DNA of 7,782 nucleotides from positions 1-7,782 of the forward strand of contig JANMYQ010000117.1 in NCBI GenBank assembly GCA_031382215.1. Reading direction: 5' to 3'. Position 1 is the first letter of the stretch. Each line of letters opens with the position of its first letter. This stretch comes from LGRD01 sp031382215. GTDB lineage: Bacteria; Pseudomonadota; Gammaproteobacteria; Burkholderiales; Burkholderiaceae_C. The position numbers and the translations under genes are program-made. Positions 1 through 7,214 of this stretch are shown in pieces. The notes under the pieces were generated by a model. It saw only the letters and a program-made list of their open reading frames with translations, ran no database searches and was not told the DNA's origin.

Positions 1-1
1 A

Positions 2-1531
2 AGCAACAACCGCTACGAGGCGGTGTTCAACACCGTAGCGGCCGGGGTGGTCTTGATCGACACCCACAAGCACATCCTGCGTGCGAATCCGACCTTCGCT
101 GCGATGCTCGGCTATTCCACTGACGAGCTCGAAGGCATGACGATGGCCAGCATCACCCCGCCCGAGGATCTGGTGCATTCGGCCAATGCGCCGCAGGCTC
201 TGGTGGAGCATCGCGTGCCGTTGTTCGTGATGCGAAAGTCCTATCAGACCCGCGATGGCTCGAAGGTGCCGGTCGAAGTACGGACCAGCATGGTCTGGCA
301 AGCCGACGGCCGGCCGAGCTTTGCGTTGGCGGCGGTGCACGACCTGCGCGACATGCTGCGTGCGCAGGCAGCCGAGCGCGATCGAGACGCCGCTGCGGCG
401 GCGAGCCAAGCCAAGAGCACCTTCGTCGCCCACATCAGCCACGAGTTGCGCACGCCGCTCAATGCCGTGCTCGGCTTCTCGCAAATGCTGCAGTTGCGTG
501 CAGGCCCGCGGCTGGAACCGCAAGAACGGCAGTGGCTGGTCGCAGCGCATCAGGCAGGCCGCCACCTGCTGAGCATGGTCGATGACCTGCTCGATCTGGC
601 GCGGATCGAGGCCAAGCGCCTGGTCATCGAAACGCGCGCGGTCGACCTTGGTGAGCTTGCGCGCCAACTGCTGCCGATGCTGGAAACGTCCGCCAGCGCG
701 GCGCAAGTGTCTCTGCAGTTGACGATGGGCGACGAGGGCGTGTCCGCAGCCGGTGACCCCACGCGCGTTCGGCAGATCCTGTTGAACCTGATGAGCAACG
801 CGGTGAAGTACAACCGCGCCGGCGGCGAGGTCGATCTGCACATCCAGCGGCGGGACGGAAACGCCGTGGTGCAGGTGCGGGACACCGGCATCGGGCTCAC
901 CGCAGACCAACTTGCGCGCATGTTCCAGCCCTTTGAGCGACTGGGCCGCGAACGGTCGGTAGACGACGGTACGGGCATCGGACTGGTGATCTCGAAGTCG
1001 CTGGCCGAGCTCATGGGCGGCACACTCAGTGCCGCGAGTGCTCCTGGGCGGGGCACCACCTTCACCCTCACCTTGCCGCTGGCCGATATCCGATTGCTGG
1101 TTGCCGCTCCGTCGGCGGTGAGCGAACCCTTGCAGCTCGTTGCCAGTTACGGCAGCAAGACCGTGCTCTATGTCGAAGACAACGAGGTCAACGTCGAAGT
1201 CATGCGCGCCATGCTCGGCCTGCGGCCGCAAATCACGATGAACGTCTGCGGCGACGGGCAAGCGACGCTGGCAGAGGTGGCGAAGTCAGTGCCGGACCTC
1301 ATCCTGCTCGACCGCCACCTGCCCGACGTGGATGGGCTTGACTTGCTGCGTCGACTGAAAGCGGATCCGCGCCTGCGCGGCGTTCCGATGGTGCTGGCCT
1401 CGGCTGACGCGATGCCAGAGACCGTGACCGAGGCACGCGCCGCAGGAGCGATCGCTTACCTGACGAAACCGCTCACGCTTGCATCACTGCTGGCGCTGGT
1501 GGATGGTTTGTTGGCCGAGGCTCAGGCGTGA
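2..1531 (+). CDS. Hybrid sensor histidine kinase with receiver domain (5' partial)
   Basis: Cytoplasmic signalling kinase; its N-terminus lies before the window. The frame is open from base 2. A GTG at 23 is the first possible start, but it falls inside the PAS fold (reading RYEAVFNTV), so it is probably an internal Val. Numbered from that GTG: a PAS/PAC domain at about 1-110 (ANPTFAAMLGYSTDEL near 21-36), a short Ala-rich linker, HisKA with the H-box SHELRTPLN (phospho-acceptor His140), then HATPase_c with N-box Asn259, G1 box DTGIG at 287-291 and G2 box GTGIG at 316-320. A C-terminal receiver follows at about 379-500, with acidic pocket Glu385/Asp386, phospho-acceptor Asp430, Ser460 and Lys482. 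No membrane segment or DNA-binding output is visible, so the signal probably passes to a separate partner. The PAS ligand is unknown. The 3' end overlaps the convergent alkene reductase gene by 10 bases. Confidence 0.93.
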   Translation, partial: SNNRYEAVFNTVAAGVVLIDTHKHILRANPTFAAMLGYSTDELEGMTMASITPPEDLVHSANAPQALVEHRVPLFVMRKSYQTRDGSKVPVEVRTSMVWQADGRPSFALAAVHDLRDMLRAQAAERDRDAAAAASQAKSTFVAHISHELRTPLNAVLGFSQMLQLRAGPRLEPQERQWLVAAHQAGRHLLSMVDDLLDLARIEAKRLVIETRAVDLGELARQLLPMLETSASAAQVSLQLTMGDEGVSAAGDPTRVRQILLNLMSNAVKYNRAGGEVDLHIQRRDGNAVVQVRDTGIGLTADQLARMFQPFERLGRERSVDDGTGIGLVISKSLAELMGGTLSAASAPGRGTTFTLTLPLADIRLLVAAPSAVSEPLQLVASYGSKTVLYVEDNEVNVEVMRAMLGLRPQITMNVCGDGQATLAEVAKSVPDLILLDRHLPDVDGLDLLRRLKADPRLRGVPMVLASADAMPETVTEARAAGAIAYLTKPLTLASLLALVDGLLAEAQA

Positions 1532-2598
1532 AGCGCCGGGTAGTCGGTGTAGCCCTTCTCACCGGGCGTGTAGAAGGTCTGCGGGTCCACCGCATTCAAC
1601 GGCGCCCCCTGGCGCAGCCGCTCCACAAGGTCCGGGTTGGCGAGGAACGGGCGGCCCATCGCGATCAGGTCGGCTCGACCGCTGGTCAGCGCTTGTTCGG
1701 CCCGCGCCTTGTCGAAGCCGCCGGCGAGGATGAGCGGCCCTTCGAACGCTGCGCGCAAACCGGCTTTCAGGCTGTCCGGAACGGCAGGCGCCCCGAGTGC
1801 AGAGTGGTCCAGCACATGGACGTACATCAGGCCGAGTGCGGACAGCCCCTTGGCCAAGGCCAGATACTGCTCGTCGACACCCGGGAATCCGCCGGCACCG
1901 TTGAACACGCCATGGGGTGACAGCCGGATGCCGACGCGGTCGGCGCCGATGGCGCGGGCGGCTGCGGCCGCAACCTCCAGAACCAGCCGGTTGCGCCGCT
2001 CAGGCGTGCCACCGTAGCCGTCCTCGCGGCGATTGATCTTGGCGTTCAGGAACTGCTCCAGCAGGTAGCCGTTGGCGGCGTGCAGTTCGATGCCATCGAA
2101 GCCGGCTTCCATGGCCAGGCGGGCCGCAAGCACGTACTCATCGATGGTGGTCGCGATGTCCGCGGCCGTCATGGCGCGGGGCGCCGTGTGCGGCTGGCTG
2201 CCTTGCACATCCGTCCACATCTCGCCCGGGCAGGTCTCTGCCGATGGCCCGAGCACCTCAGCGCCGGCCGGCAGGTTGGCCTGATGGCTGACGCGGCCGG
2301 TGTGCATGAGTTGCACCACGATGCGGCCACCCTTGGCGTGCACGGCCTCCGTCACCAGCTTCCATCCGGCCACGTGTGCGCTGTTGAACAGGCCTGGAAT
2401 GCGGGCATAGCCCAGCCCGTTGCGTGACGGCGATGTGCCTTCGGTGATGATCAGGCCGGCGCCGGCGCGTTGCGCGTAGTAGGTGGCCATCAGCGCATTG
2501 GCGGTGTTGTCGTGCACCGCGCGGCTGCGCGTCAATGGCGACATCACGAGGCGGTTGGCCAGCTGGACCTTGCGCAGTTGGAAGGGTTCGAAGAGCAT
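1522..2598 (-). CDS. Old Yellow Enzyme family alkene reductase (NemA-like)
   Basis: FMN-dependent NAD(P)H oxidoreductase of 358 aa, a full TIM-barrel length for the classical OYE family. Members reduce activated C=C bonds (enones, maleimides, quinones) and often nitro esters or nitroaromatics. Visible motifs are SPLTRSRA with Thr23 (flavin-tuning Thr), Gln96 and His99 in VVQLMHTGR, HAANGYLLEQF with substrate-binding His173 and Asn176 and proton-donor Tyr178 (matching OYE1 His191, Asn194 and Tyr196), Arg225, the C-terminal FMN phosphate region GGF (293-295) and AMGRPFLANPDL, and a tail with GYTDYP as in NemA-type enzymes. The ATG at 2598 has AAGGA five bases upstream (2604-2608). It is the last gene of a same-strand MDR-SDR-OYE run, 77 bases after the SDR stop. 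The exact substrate cannot be told; orthology to E. coli nemA is plausible but not shown, so no symbol is given. Confidence 0.95.
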   Translation of the reverse strand: MLFEPFQLRKVQLANRLVMSPLTRSRAVHDNTANALMATYYAQRAGAGLIITEGTSPSRNGLGYARIPGLFNSAHVAGWKLVTEAVHAKGGRIVVQLMHTGRVSHQANLPAGAEVLGPSAETCPGEMWTDVQGSQPHTAPRAMTAADIATTIDEYVLAARLAMEAGFDGIELHAANGYLLEQFLNAKINRREDGYGGTPERRNRLVLEVAAAAARAIGADRVGIRLSPHGVFNGAGGFPGVDEQYLALAKGLSALGLMYVHVLDHSALGAPAVPDSLKAGLRAAFEGPLILAGGFDKARAEQALTSGRADLIAMGRPFLANPDLVERLRQGAPLNAVDPQTFYTPGEKGYTDYPALHA

Positions 2599-2675
2599 GG
2601 GTTGTCCTTGGAGTGGTTGGAGATCGTTGGGTGGCGTCGGGCGGTGCGGGCCAAGCCTTGGAATGGCCGCGCGCC

Positions 2676-3380
2676 TCAGGCCGGCTGCGGCAGGTAGCTG
2701 GGCGTGGGTGCCGTCATCCCGTTCTTGACCTGCTGCGTGAGCGCATCGGCCAGCACTTCGTGCTGCCCGGCTTCCAGCCCGTCGAGTGCGCGGCTGACGA
2801 TGTCCTCGGAGCTCGATTTCGGAACGTCGAAGCCCCGCGTGAGGTCGGTGTCGACATAGGCCATGTGCAAGCCGAGCACCTGCGTGCGTTGCGCCGCCAA
2901 CTCATGGCGCAGTGAATTGGTGAGCGACCAAGCGGCGGCCTTGCTGGCCGCGTAGGCGGCTAGCTGGCCACCGTTGACCCATGAGGCGACCGACAGCACA
3001 TTGAGCAGGCCGCCGCCACCGTTGGCCTTGAGCACGGGCGCAAAGGCCTGGCTCATGCGCAGCATGGCGAAGAAGTTCGTCTCGAACAGGCGCCGCGCGG
3101 TGTCTTCGCTATCGGCCAGCATGAAGCCGCCCGCCTGCGCGATGCCCGCGTTGTTGATCAGCAGCGTCACGTCCGCAGCTTGCTGGGCGGCTGCCTGCAC
3201 GTCGGCCGGCTGGTTCACATCGAGCCGTAGCGCATGCACACCCGCAAGGGTCACGCTGGAAGGATCTCGCGCACCGGCGTACACCTTGCGCGCGCCGCGG
3301 GCCAGCAAGGCGCGGCAGAAAGCCAGGCCGATGCCGCGATTGGCACCGGTGACGAGGACGACGGCGTTTTCGATCTTCAT
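2676..3380 (-). CDS. SDR family NAD(P)-dependent oxidoreductase
   Basis: Classical short-chain dehydrogenase/reductase of 234 aa, slightly shorter than the usual 250. The Rossmann cofactor motif is TGANRGIG (11-18), Asp54 lies in the adenine-binding stretch LRLDV, and NNAG is at 76-79. The catalytic set is Asn102 (ETNFF), Ser130 (VLSVAS), Tyr143 and Lys147 (YAASK). The usual Pro-Gly after the last core strand is replaced by Ala-Tyr (HMAYVDTDL, near 174-175), a small departure from the family. It probably reduces a carbonyl or oxidises an alcohol with NAD(P)(H); the substrate is not readable from sequence. The ATG at 3380 has AGGAAA at 3386-3391, spaced five bases. It starts 44 bases after the MDR stop with no terminator between them, so it is probably co-transcribed with that gene. 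Confidence 0.95.
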   Translation of the reverse strand: MKIENAVVLVTGANRGIGLAFCRALLARGARKVYAGARDPSSVTLAGVHALRLDVNQPADVQAAAQQAADVTLLINNAGIAQAGGFMLADSEDTARRLFETNFFAMLRMSQAFAPVLKANGGGGLLNVLSVASWVNGGQLAAYAASKAAAWSLTNSLRHELAAQRTQVLGLHMAYVDTDLTRGFDVPKSSSEDIVSRALDGLEAGQHEVLADALTQQVKNGMTAPTPSYLPQPA

Positions 3381-3424
3381 GAGGGTTTCCTGGTGGTGCG
3401 GGGAGGCGAGGGGCAGTCGGTCGA

Positions 3425-4426
3425 TCAGCGCATGGACACCACCACCTTGCCCTTGGCGCGGCCGCCTTCGACATGGGCCAGGGCCTCGTTGGTGGACACA
3501 AACGGGTAGACCTTGTCGATCACCGGTCGGATCGCGCCCACGTCAACGAGTCGGGTGATCTCGCTGAGCTGGCTGCCGTCAGCGCGCATGAAGAGAAAGC
3601 GGTAGTCGATGCCGCGGCTGCGCGCCTGGCGCCTGACGCCTGCACTGAGCAGCCACAGCACCCCCCGCAAGGCGGCCGGCGCAGCGATCTGCCGGCCGAA
3701 TGCAGGGTCCGGAGGACCGGAGATGGAGATCAGCTGGCCGCCGCGCTTGAGCACCCGCAGAGACTTCTTCAGCGTCTTGCCGTCCTGGCTGTTCAGCACC
3801 ACGTCCTGGTCGCGCAACACGTCCTCGAAGTCCTGCGTCTTGTAGTCGATGACAGTGTCTGCACCCAGGCGCTTGACCAGGTCCACGTTGGCCGTGCTGG
3901 TGGTGGTGGCAACGCGTGCACCGCGGTGCTTGGCCAGCTGGATCGCAAACGTGCCCACGCCGCCCGAGCCGGCCTGGATGAAGACGCTCTGCCCCTTCTT
4001 CAAGGCCGCCATCTCCACCAGTGCCTGCCACGCCGTCAAGCCCACCAGCGGCAGCGAAGCCGCCTCGACCATGCTCAGCGACTTCGGCTTGAGCGCCAGT
4101 GAAGACTCCTTGACCGGGATGAACTCGGCAAACGTGCCGATGCGGAAATCATCGGCCCGGGCGTAGACCTCGTCACCGATCTTGAACTGCCGCACCCGGG
4201 CGCCGACCTTCACCACCAACCCGGCCAGATCGTGGCCGAGAACGAGTGGCATGTCATAGCGCAGCATCAGCTTGAACTCGCCGCTCCTGAGCTTGGCGTC
4301 GAGCAGGTTCACGCCGGCAGCGTGCACTTCCACCAGCACCTCGTCGTCGCGCAATGTGGGGACCGGCACGTCGGTCAATTGCAGCGCGCGCTGCTTGCCG
4401 TAACGGTCGAGCACGAAGGCCTTCAT
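3425..4426 (-). CDS. Zinc-free MDR family NADP-dependent oxidoreductase (quinone reductase-like)
   Basis: Medium-chain dehydrogenase/reductase of 333 aa. The N-terminal GroES-like domain (about 1-115) has VEVHAAGVNLLDAKLRSG and VLGHDLAGLV. The Rossmann domain carries the nucleotide motif AGSGGVGTFAIQLAK (152-166), followed by GADTVIDYK (188-196). There are no Cys residues at all, so the structural zinc lobe and the catalytic zinc ligands of alcohol dehydrogenases are absent. This fits the quinone or enone reductase-like branch (QOR, RTN4IP1-like), which uses NADPH. The substrate is unknown. The ATG at 4426 has a strong GAGGGG at 4432-4437, spaced five bases. Upstream, 52 bases before the start codon, lies an operator-like site (4478-4491) related to the one over the start of the neighbouring tetR. 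That makes this gene the likely first cistron of MDR-SDR-OYE and a likely regulatory target. Confidence 0.94.
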   Translation of the reverse strand: MKAFVLDRYGKQRALQLTDVPVPTLRDDEVLVEVHAAGVNLLDAKLRSGEFKLMLRYDMPLVLGHDLAGLVVKVGARVRQFKIGDEVYARADDFRIGTFAEFIPVKESSLALKPKSLSMVEAASLPLVGLTAWQALVEMAALKKGQSVFIQAGSGGVGTFAIQLAKHRGARVATTTSTANVDLVKRLGADTVIDYKTQDFEDVLRDQDVVLNSQDGKTLKKSLRVLKRGGQLISISGPPDPAFGRQIAAPAALRGVLWLLSAGVRRQARSRGIDYRFLFMRADGSQLSEITRLVDVGAIRPVIDKVYPFVSTNEALAHVEGGRAKGKVVVSMR

Positions 4427-4477
4427 GTCAGCCCCTCGGTGGACACGGCATTCACAGGCCCGTGGAATCCATTTGAA

Positions 4478-4491
4478 ATGATGTTCATCAT
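4478..4491. promoter_or_regulatory. Putative TetR operator in front of the MDR gene
   Basis: ATGATGTTCATCAT has perfect 6-bp inverted arms (ATGATG and CATCAT) around TT. It matches the palindrome at the start of tetR1 (5118-5131) at 13 of 14 positions. It sits between the tetR1 stop (4526) and the MDR start (4426), where a promoter for MDR-SDR-OYE is expected. On the minus strand a TATGAT -10-like hexamer (4493-4488) overlaps it, but no convincing -35 pairs with it. Binding by a TetR protein is inferred from location and symmetry. Confidence 0.65.
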
Positions 4492-4525
4492 ATGTTTTGG
4501 CGAACGCATTGGACGACGGCGCGCA

Positions 4526-5119
4526 TCAGTCGTCTTGAGGGACCAGGTGTGCCAGTGCGGCCTGGCAAATCGAATCCGAGAGGCCCGGTTCATCGACGGC
4601 ACGAGCCAGCACGACGGCACCGACCATCGTGGCCACCGTGAAGAGCGCTCGCTCGTGGGTGCCCGGTTGCCCCCACTCGGGCGACTGGCGCGCCACCAGA
4701 TCAACCATCTCCTTGATGCGTCGCGTGGCTGCGCGCCGTACCTCTGGTGCCTGGCGTGGCATCTCGGAGCCCAGCGCGGCTGCTGGGCAACCCAGCTCGG
4801 GATGGGCGACATGGGCCTGGGAAAGATAGGCGCGCAGCATGGCCGCCAAGGCCTGCGCCGGCGGCGCCTTGGCGACCGCTTCGGCCGCTGCTGCCGCCGA
4901 TTCGGCACCCGCCCGATCCGCAGCTTCGACCAGCATCGCATCGCGCGACGCGAAGTGGGCGTAGAACGCCCCATGGGTGAGGCCGGCCTGCTTCATGATG
5001 TCGGCGACGCCGGTGCCGTCGTAGCCGGTCTTGCGAATGGCGCGTGCGGCAACCGCCACGATGCGTTCGTGCGACGCCTGTTTGGCTGCGGCTTTGGCGT
5101 TGGGTCTTGCTTCTCGCAT
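4526..5119 (-). CDS. TetR/AcrR family transcriptional regulator (regulator 1)
   Basis: 197-aa DNA-binding repressor. The N-terminal TetR helix-turn-helix spans about 15-62, with TGYDGTGVADIMKQAGLTHG leading into the recognition helix (LTHGAFYAHF, 47-56). The C-terminal domain is ligand-binding and dimerising, with GCPAAALGSE (Cys110) and MVGAVVLAR (165-173). Cys110 lies in the same place as Cys106 of NemR as I recall that protein. The start is chosen at 5119 (MREARP). In-frame ATGs at 5128 and 5131 would add MII or MMII, and the frame stays open far upstream through antisense of the MATE gene, which is not coding. No clear Shine-Dalgarno precedes any of these ATGs. A perfect palindrome covers the start, implying autoregulation. 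MATE ends 44 bases upstream on the same strand and MDR starts 99 bases downstream. Confidence 0.9.
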   Translation of the reverse strand: MREARPNAKAAAKQASHERIVAVAARAIRKTGYDGTGVADIMKQAGLTHGAFYAHFASRDAMLVEAADRAGAESAAAAAEAVAKAPPAQALAAMLRAYLSQAHVAHPELGCPAAALGSEMPRQAPEVRRAATRRIKEMVDLVARQSPEWGQPGTHERALFTVATMVGAVVLARAVDEPGLSDSICQAALAHLVPQDD

Positions 5120-5131
5120 GATGATCATCAT
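5118..5131. promoter_or_regulatory. Perfect 14-bp palindromic operator over the tetR1 start
   Basis: ATGATGATCATCAT is identical to its own reverse complement. It overlaps the tetR1 start codon (5117-5119), the two alternative in-frame ATGs and the last bases of a -10-like hexamer. Size, symmetry and place are typical of a TetR-family autoregulatory operator. Near copies occur at 4478-4491 and, more diverged, at 7215-7228. No binding evidence is available here. Confidence 0.72.
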
Positions 5132-5156
5132 ACATCTTCGACTGCGAGAAGAGCAA
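5127..5156 (-). promoter_or_regulatory. Possible sigma70-like promoter of tetR1
   Basis: On the minus strand TTGCTC (5156-5151) is followed after 18 bases by TATGAT (5132-5127). Transcription would begin near 5120-5121, almost at the ATG at 5119, giving a leaderless or nearly leaderless mRNA. The -10 overlaps the palindromic operator, so a bound repressor would block it. This is prediction from consensus only; the -35 is weak and tetR1 could also be read from the MATE transcript. Confidence 0.4.
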
Positions 5157-5162
5157 GCCCGA

Positions 5163-6578
5163 TCACCGGGTCGTCGGCAGCCCCTCGTCTCCCCAACGCG
5201 TGACCCGAACGGCCAGCGCCGCCGCCAGCCCGAACACGGCCATGCCCAGAGCGACCAGCGCGAAGACCGTCCAAGGCTCGGTCGATGCTTGCAGCAACAT
5301 CCAGCCACCGATCGCCACGACCAGCAGGCGCAAGGTGCCGGCCAGCACCAGGCCACCGACCTTTCCCGCGCCCAGCGCCGAGAAATACAGGCACAGGCCC
5401 AGCCCGAACAACCCATAGACCGGCCCGGCCCAGCGGAAGTAGAGCCCGGCCGATGCTTGTACGTCGGGGTCGAGCGTGAACAGCCCCACCCAAAGGCCTG
5501 GAGCGATGGCCACGACCCCGCCCAAGAAGCCCAGCACGGCCGTGGCGAGCAGCGCCGCGATCCAAGCGACGCGCTTCGCGCGGGCCGCCATGCCGGCGCC
5601 AATGGCCATGCCCACCAGAGGCACCGACGCCACGCCGATGGCAAAGCCGATCGGAATCAGCAGGAACTCGAGCCGCGCGCCGATGCCGTAGCCCGCCAGT
5701 GCCGTCGGGCCGAACTGCGCCACCAACCGGGTCAGGATCAGCACCGTTGCCACTGTCTGCAGGGGCGAGATGCAAGCCAGCGCCCCGACCTTGAGGATGT
5801 CGGCCAGCAAGCCCCGCTGCAGCGGCGTGGTGCGAATCGACAGGCTGACCTTGGACCGGCCGCTGCGCAGATACCAGAACAGAAAGATGGCACCCGCACT
5901 GAAGGCGATGACCTGCCCCGCCGCCACGCCAGGCATGCCGAGCCGGGGGAACGGCCCCCAACCCAGGCCCAGCGCTCCGCCGATGATCACCTGCGCCAGC
6001 GAGACCAGCAGGAAGGTCGCCGACGGCACCAGCATGTTCCCGGCGCCACGCAGCACCGAGGCGAAGGTGTTCATCAGCCAGACGCCGAGGGAGCCGTAGA
6101 ACGCCACGTTCGAATAGGCGATGGCATGCGCCAGCGCCTCGCCGCGGCCGCCCAGTCCGGCATAGATCGCCGGCCCCCAGACCAGCATCAGCAGACAGTT
6201 CACCCCGCCAGCGGCCAGGCCGATCCACAGCGCATGCACCGCCAGGGCGTTGGCCCGCTCGGGCGCGCCGGCCCCAAGCGCCCGACTGATCGCGGCGGCC
6301 ACGCCACCGCCCATCGCGCCGCCTGACAGCATCATCTGCAGCATGACCATCGGGAACACCAGCGCCATGCCGGCCAACGCTGGCACGCCGAAACTGCCGA
6401 CATAGGCTGTCTCGGCCACGGTCGCCAGCGCCGTGGCCAACATCGCCACCATGTTGGGCAGCGCAAAGCGCAGCAGGGCCGGCAGGATCGGTGCGGTCAG
6501 CAGCGAAGGCGCCGGGGCTTGGGCAACGACAAGCGGCGTAGTTTCTTGCACGCGAGCAGGTGCGACGGAATGCCTCAC
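5163..6578 (-). CDS. MATE family efflux transporter
   Basis: Inner-membrane multidrug/toxin exporter of 471 aa, the usual MATE length, driven by a Na+ or H+ gradient. It is strongly hydrophobic in two homologous halves; about 12 membrane segments are expected (for example near 35-60, 68-90, 112-135, 190-210, 222-238, 305-325, 338-368, 408-428 and 436-458). The first segment has AETAYVG with an acidic Glu56 where the family often has Asp. The half-ending motif RGAGNMLVP (177-185) fits the MATE RGxGD/NxxxP pattern. Translation starts at GTG 6578, six bases after the tetR2 stop, with only a weak upstream purine stretch, so translational coupling to tetR2 is likely. No in-frame ATG occurs before Met43, inside the first membrane helix, so the GTG start is favoured. 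Substrates are unknown; context suggests export of toxic or electrophilic compounds. Confidence 0.94.
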   Translation of the reverse strand: MRHSVAPARVQETTPLVVAQAPAPSLLTAPILPALLRFALPNMVAMLATALATVAETAYVGSFGVPALAGMALVFPMVMLQMMLSGGAMGGGVAAAISRALGAGAPERANALAVHALWIGLAAGGVNCLLMLVWGPAIYAGLGGRGEALAHAIAYSNVAFYGSLGVWLMNTFASVLRGAGNMLVPSATFLLVSLAQVIIGGALGLGWGPFPRLGMPGVAAGQVIAFSAGAIFLFWYLRSGRSKVSLSIRTTPLQRGLLADILKVGALACISPLQTVATVLILTRLVAQFGPTALAGYGIGARLEFLLIPIGFAIGVASVPLVGMAIGAGMAARAKRVAWIAALLATAVLGFLGGVVAIAPGLWVGLFTLDPDVQASAGLYFRWAGPVYGLFGLGLCLYFSALGAGKVGGLVLAGTLRLLVVAIGGWMLLQASTEPWTVFALVALGMAVFGLAAALAVRVTRWGDEGLPTTR

Positions 6579-6584
6579 AAGCGC

Positions 6585-7163
6585 TCAGGCCGGATCGGTG
6601 CGGTTCAGTGCCAGCAGGCGGTCGCGCACCGACTTCAGCAGCGCGTCGGACTTCTTCTGATCGGTCTGCACCCTTGCCAGCAGCACGGCGCCGACCATCG
6701 CGCTCACTGCCAGCATGGCGTCGCCTTCGTCTTGGCTGTTCAGCGAGTGTGCAAGCTGGCCGACGAGGTCGTCGATGTGCGCCGACATCACCGCTCGTGA
6801 CGCCGCGTCGGCGCGCGCCACGTCCGATGCCAGCGCAGCGATCGCGCAGCCGCTGGTGCGCGCATCGCGGTGCGCGCGGCTGACGTAGCCCTTCACCCGG
6901 GTCTCGTAGCTGCGCGGCGCATCGCCGGGCTTCATGCCGGCGGTGGCCGTCTTGCCGCCCTCGACCAGCGCACGTTCCAAGGCCTGCGCGAGCAGGTCGG
7001 ACCGGGATCCGAAGTGGTTATAGAAGCCACCGTGCGTGAGATCGACGCTGCGCATCAGCTTGCCGACGCTGACCGATTCCAGGCCGGTATCGCGCACCGC
7101 ATCGGCCGCCTTGCGCAGGATGCGCTCGCGGCTCTGGGCCTTGTCGGCTTGTGAATGTCCCAT
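6585..7163 (-). CDS. TetR/AcrR family transcriptional regulator (regulator 2)
   Basis: 192-aa repressor related to regulator 1. The HTH spans about 10-58, with VGKLMRSVDLTHGGFYNHF; the recognition stretch LTHGxFYxHF is shared with regulator 1 (11 of 17 residues identical from LTHG onward). The C-terminal domain carries SGCAIAALASDVARAD with Cys106 and MVGAVLLAR (156-164). As I recall it, E. coli NemR has a sensing Cys106 in a like motif (SGCLTVKLSAEV). Its partner Lys175 would align with Arg164 here, so a NemR-type Cys-Lys bond is not expected. The ATG at 7163 has only a weak GGGAAA ahead of it. The gene is six bases upstream of the MATE gene and probably co-transcribed with it, a common arrangement for a local repressor of a pump. 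A related operator-like site lies 52-65 bases upstream (7215-7228). Confidence 0.92.
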   Translation of the reverse strand: MGHSQADKAQSRERILRKAADAVRDTGLESVSVGKLMRSVDLTHGGFYNHFGSRSDLLAQALERALVEGGKTATAGMKPGDAPRSYETRVKGYVSRAHRDARTSGCAIAALASDVARADAASRAVMSAHIDDLVGQLAHSLNSQDEGDAMLAVSAMVGAVLLARVQTDQKKSDALLKSVRDRLLALNRTDPA

Positions 7164-7192
7164 GGTGGTTTCCCGCGTGTTGACGCATCTGG

Positions 7193-7198
7193 ATTGTA
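7193..7198 (-). promoter_or_regulatory. Possible -10 element of the tetR2-MATE promoter
   Basis: TACAAT on the minus strand matches the -10 consensus at five of six positions and lies 29 bases before the tetR2 ATG. The -35 region 16-17 bases further upstream falls inside the operator-like site 7215-7228 and matches the -35 consensus poorly, as expected if a regulator site replaced it. Weak evidence, by motif and position only. Confidence 0.35.
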
Positions 7199-7214
7199 TT
7201 CGTCATACTGAAAG

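Noticed and set aside
23..25. GTG at 23 as the true start of the histidine kinase
   Set aside because: The frame is open upstream to the window edge and encodes SNNRYEA just before it, which reads as the beginning of the PAS fold, so the gene most likely starts outside the window.
4232..5203. Plus-strand open frame of 323 codons across MDR and tetR1
   Set aside because: It runs antisense to two well-supported genes and the gap between them, and shows no known motifs.
4526..5644. Extended 372-codon version of tetR1
   Set aside because: The extra N-terminal part is an out-of-frame reading of the MATE coding sequence (Trp-, Arg- and Ser-rich). The TetR fold starts only after the ATGs at 5117-5131.
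5031..6326. Long plus-strand open frame of 431 codons opposite the MATE gene
   Set aside because: It is the antisense shadow of the MATE gene and rich in Gln, Arg, Pro and His, as high-GC shadow frames are. It has no recognisable domain, while the minus-strand frame gives a clear MATE protein.
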